Position numbers and translations under genes: made by a program | Shown here: positions 32,262 to 32,954 of the stretch, one piece after another | How positions within the stretch are numbered: the stretch's first letter is position 1 | How the letters are laid out: each line of letters opens with the position of its first letter | Assembly (NCBI GenBank): GCA_026770575.1 | Contig: MU657237.1 | Location: 11,416 to 44,369, forward strand | DNA: 32,954 bases | Direction: 5' to 3' | From: Pelagophyceae sp. CCMP2097 | Lineage: Eukaryota > Sar > Pelagophyceae | The notes under the pieces: generated by a model | The model's database searches: none | What the model was told of the DNA's origin: nothing | What the model saw: the letters and a program-made list of their open reading frames with translations, nothing else

Positions 32262-32549
32262 TCATTTTTGGACGTGCGCAGCTGGAGCAAGAGAAGGAGG
32301 AGAGAAGGAGGCGCAATGCACGCCCTTGGCAACTCTCTCCGAACCGATTCCTCGGCCATCCTCTTCGGGGAGTGCCGGGTCGATCGGCCCCGCTCTGGTC
32401 GACTCAGAGGACCCATCCAAACCACCTGGTTCCAGGTCCTGTCGTGCTTGGGAAGAACCGGTTCCAACAGCACACAACTATTACAAGAGCGCGCCGGAGG
32501 CACACGGAGGACCCGAAGGATACAGCCAAATCCCATTGCAATGCCCACG

Positions 32550-32568
32550 TAAATAATTGAAATTATTT
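32550..32568. repeat. AT palindrome
   Basis: AAATAATT and AAATTATTT face each other across about two bases, forming a near-perfect inverted repeat in noncoding DNA. Confidence 0.7.
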
Positions 32569-32652
32569 AACTAATCGCTGAACTTTCAAATCCTCCTTAT
32601 CTTTATTTTTATTATTTTATTTCTTATTGAGCTATTTATTTTTTCTTTTTTT

Positions 32653-32725
32653 TGCGGCCGACCAGATTCGAACCTGTGACCAAAAACTTCTTCTATGATG
32701 ATTCCAATTAGGCTCCTGCTCGACC
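32653..32725 (-). tRNA. Degenerate tRNA-like element (pseudo-tRNA or SINE head)
   Basis: On the minus strand, an A-box-like GAGCCTAATTGG (32715-32704) and a B-box-like GGTTCGAATCT (32674-32664) sit about 30 nt apart, as in tRNA genes. The T-loop TTCGAAT is intact, but the T-stem has mismatches and the acceptor pairing is imperfect, so I do not assign an amino acid. Downstream on the same strand is A-rich sequence, as expected for the tail of a tRNA-derived SINE. Confidence 0.4.
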
Positions 32726-32733
32726 TCAACTCC

Positions 32734-32772
32734 CGATTTTAGCGATCGCATCAACCACCAATCGCTAAATCG
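32734..32772. repeat. Second TTTAGCGA / TCGCTAAA inverted repeat
   Basis: Arms 32734-32745 and 32762-32772 pair over 11 bp with one bulged T, and contain the same TTTAGCGA and TCGCTAAA 8-mers as the copy at 19401. The loop is 16 nt. Confidence 0.8.
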
Positions 32773-32823
32773 GCCGAGTTGCTGTTTTTTTCTTTCCAAG
32801 GTGGAACCTCGGATTTGCTGGGC

Positions 32824-32832
32824 GACAGACAA

Positions 32833-32870
<38 letters not shown>
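32824..32870. repeat. CAGA microsatellite
   Basis: About eleven CAGA units with two CAAA variants, a simple repeat of the kind found beside mobile elements. Confidence 0.95.
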
Positions 32871-32871
<1 letters not shown>

Positions 32872-32907
32872 TAATTGCCCCTGGTAATCCTTCAATCAAA
32901 GGACCCG

Positions 32908-32954
32908 AAGGGCCCTTGCCGTAAACTGACGTTGAATAAACGGCAAGGACCCTT
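32908..32954. terminator. Strong hairpin at the right edge
   Basis: Arms 32908-32922 and 32940-32954 pair over 14 of 15 positions (one C-A mismatch) around a 17-nt loop. It runs into the end of the window. The function is unproven; it could be a terminator, the terminal inverted repeat of a mobile element or a foldback. Confidence 0.5.

Larger units (their letters stand above)
32189..32954. other. AT-rich repeat-dense terminal region
   Basis: After 32530 GC content drops sharply. In order it holds a palindrome near 32550-32568, pyrimidine/AT tracts (32570-32652), a tRNA-like element, an inverted repeat, a microsatellite and a terminal hairpin. No protein gene is recognised. Confidence 0.75.

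Noticed and set aside
1..32954. CRISPR arrays, bacterial operons, riboswitches, prophage
   Set aside because: No regularly spaced repeats or Shine-Dalgarno-linked gene strings were seen, and the spliced genes show the DNA is eukaryotic.

Overview
The window is nuclear DNA of a eukaryote. It is very GC-rich, and its genes are broken by very short GT-AG introns (37 to 189 nt, most 45 to 100) whose splice phases I could check by hand. The gene content is typically eukaryotic: kinesin, HECT ligase, a DDB1-like propeller, methylphosphate capping enzyme, vWA/alpha-kinase, EGF proteins, F-box/Kelch. The tiny introns, strong GC3, algal-type PDZ protein and EGF proteins suggest a stramenopile alga of the Aureococcus/pelagophyte kind. 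That placement is inference, because no marker gene longer than a 48-bp 18S rRNA fragment is present.

Left part (1-7.1 kb): a minus-strand multi-exon gene running off the left edge carries a methyl-DNA-binding-like (MBD/TAM-like) segment. It is followed by a minus-strand 4-exon BIN3/MePCE-type RNA methylphosphate capping enzyme. A divergent plus-strand two-exon kinesin has an unusual Tudor-like, basic C-terminus.

Middle (7.2-21.6 kb): a minus-strand DDB1/CPSF160/SF3b130-superfamily propeller protein; a minus-strand HECT E3 ligase of UBE3C type; a divergent plus-strand EGF membrane protein; a minus-strand WD40 propeller; and a divergent plus-strand protein that fuses a CS/HSP20-like domain, an acidic linker, an F-box and Kelch repeats. 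Several of these fit ubiquitin biology, but clustering in a eukaryote need not mean a shared function.

Right part (21.6-33 kb): a minus-strand secreted EGF-repeat protein; a spacer with a 48-bp near-universal 18S rRNA segment; a minus-strand vWA/alpha-kinase (VwkA-type) gene; a minus-strand coiled-coil protein; a poorly coding stretch of about 2 kb; and a minus-strand PDZ protein probably sent through the secretory route or to the plastid. The final 400 bases are AT-rich and repetitive: a palindrome, a tRNA-like element with an A-rich flank, a TTTAGCGA inverted repeat also found 13 kb away, a CAGA microsatellite and a strong hairpin. This looks like the edge of a mobile or repeat element.

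Exon models given with coordinates were built by frame and phase matching only. No transcript or database evidence was available.
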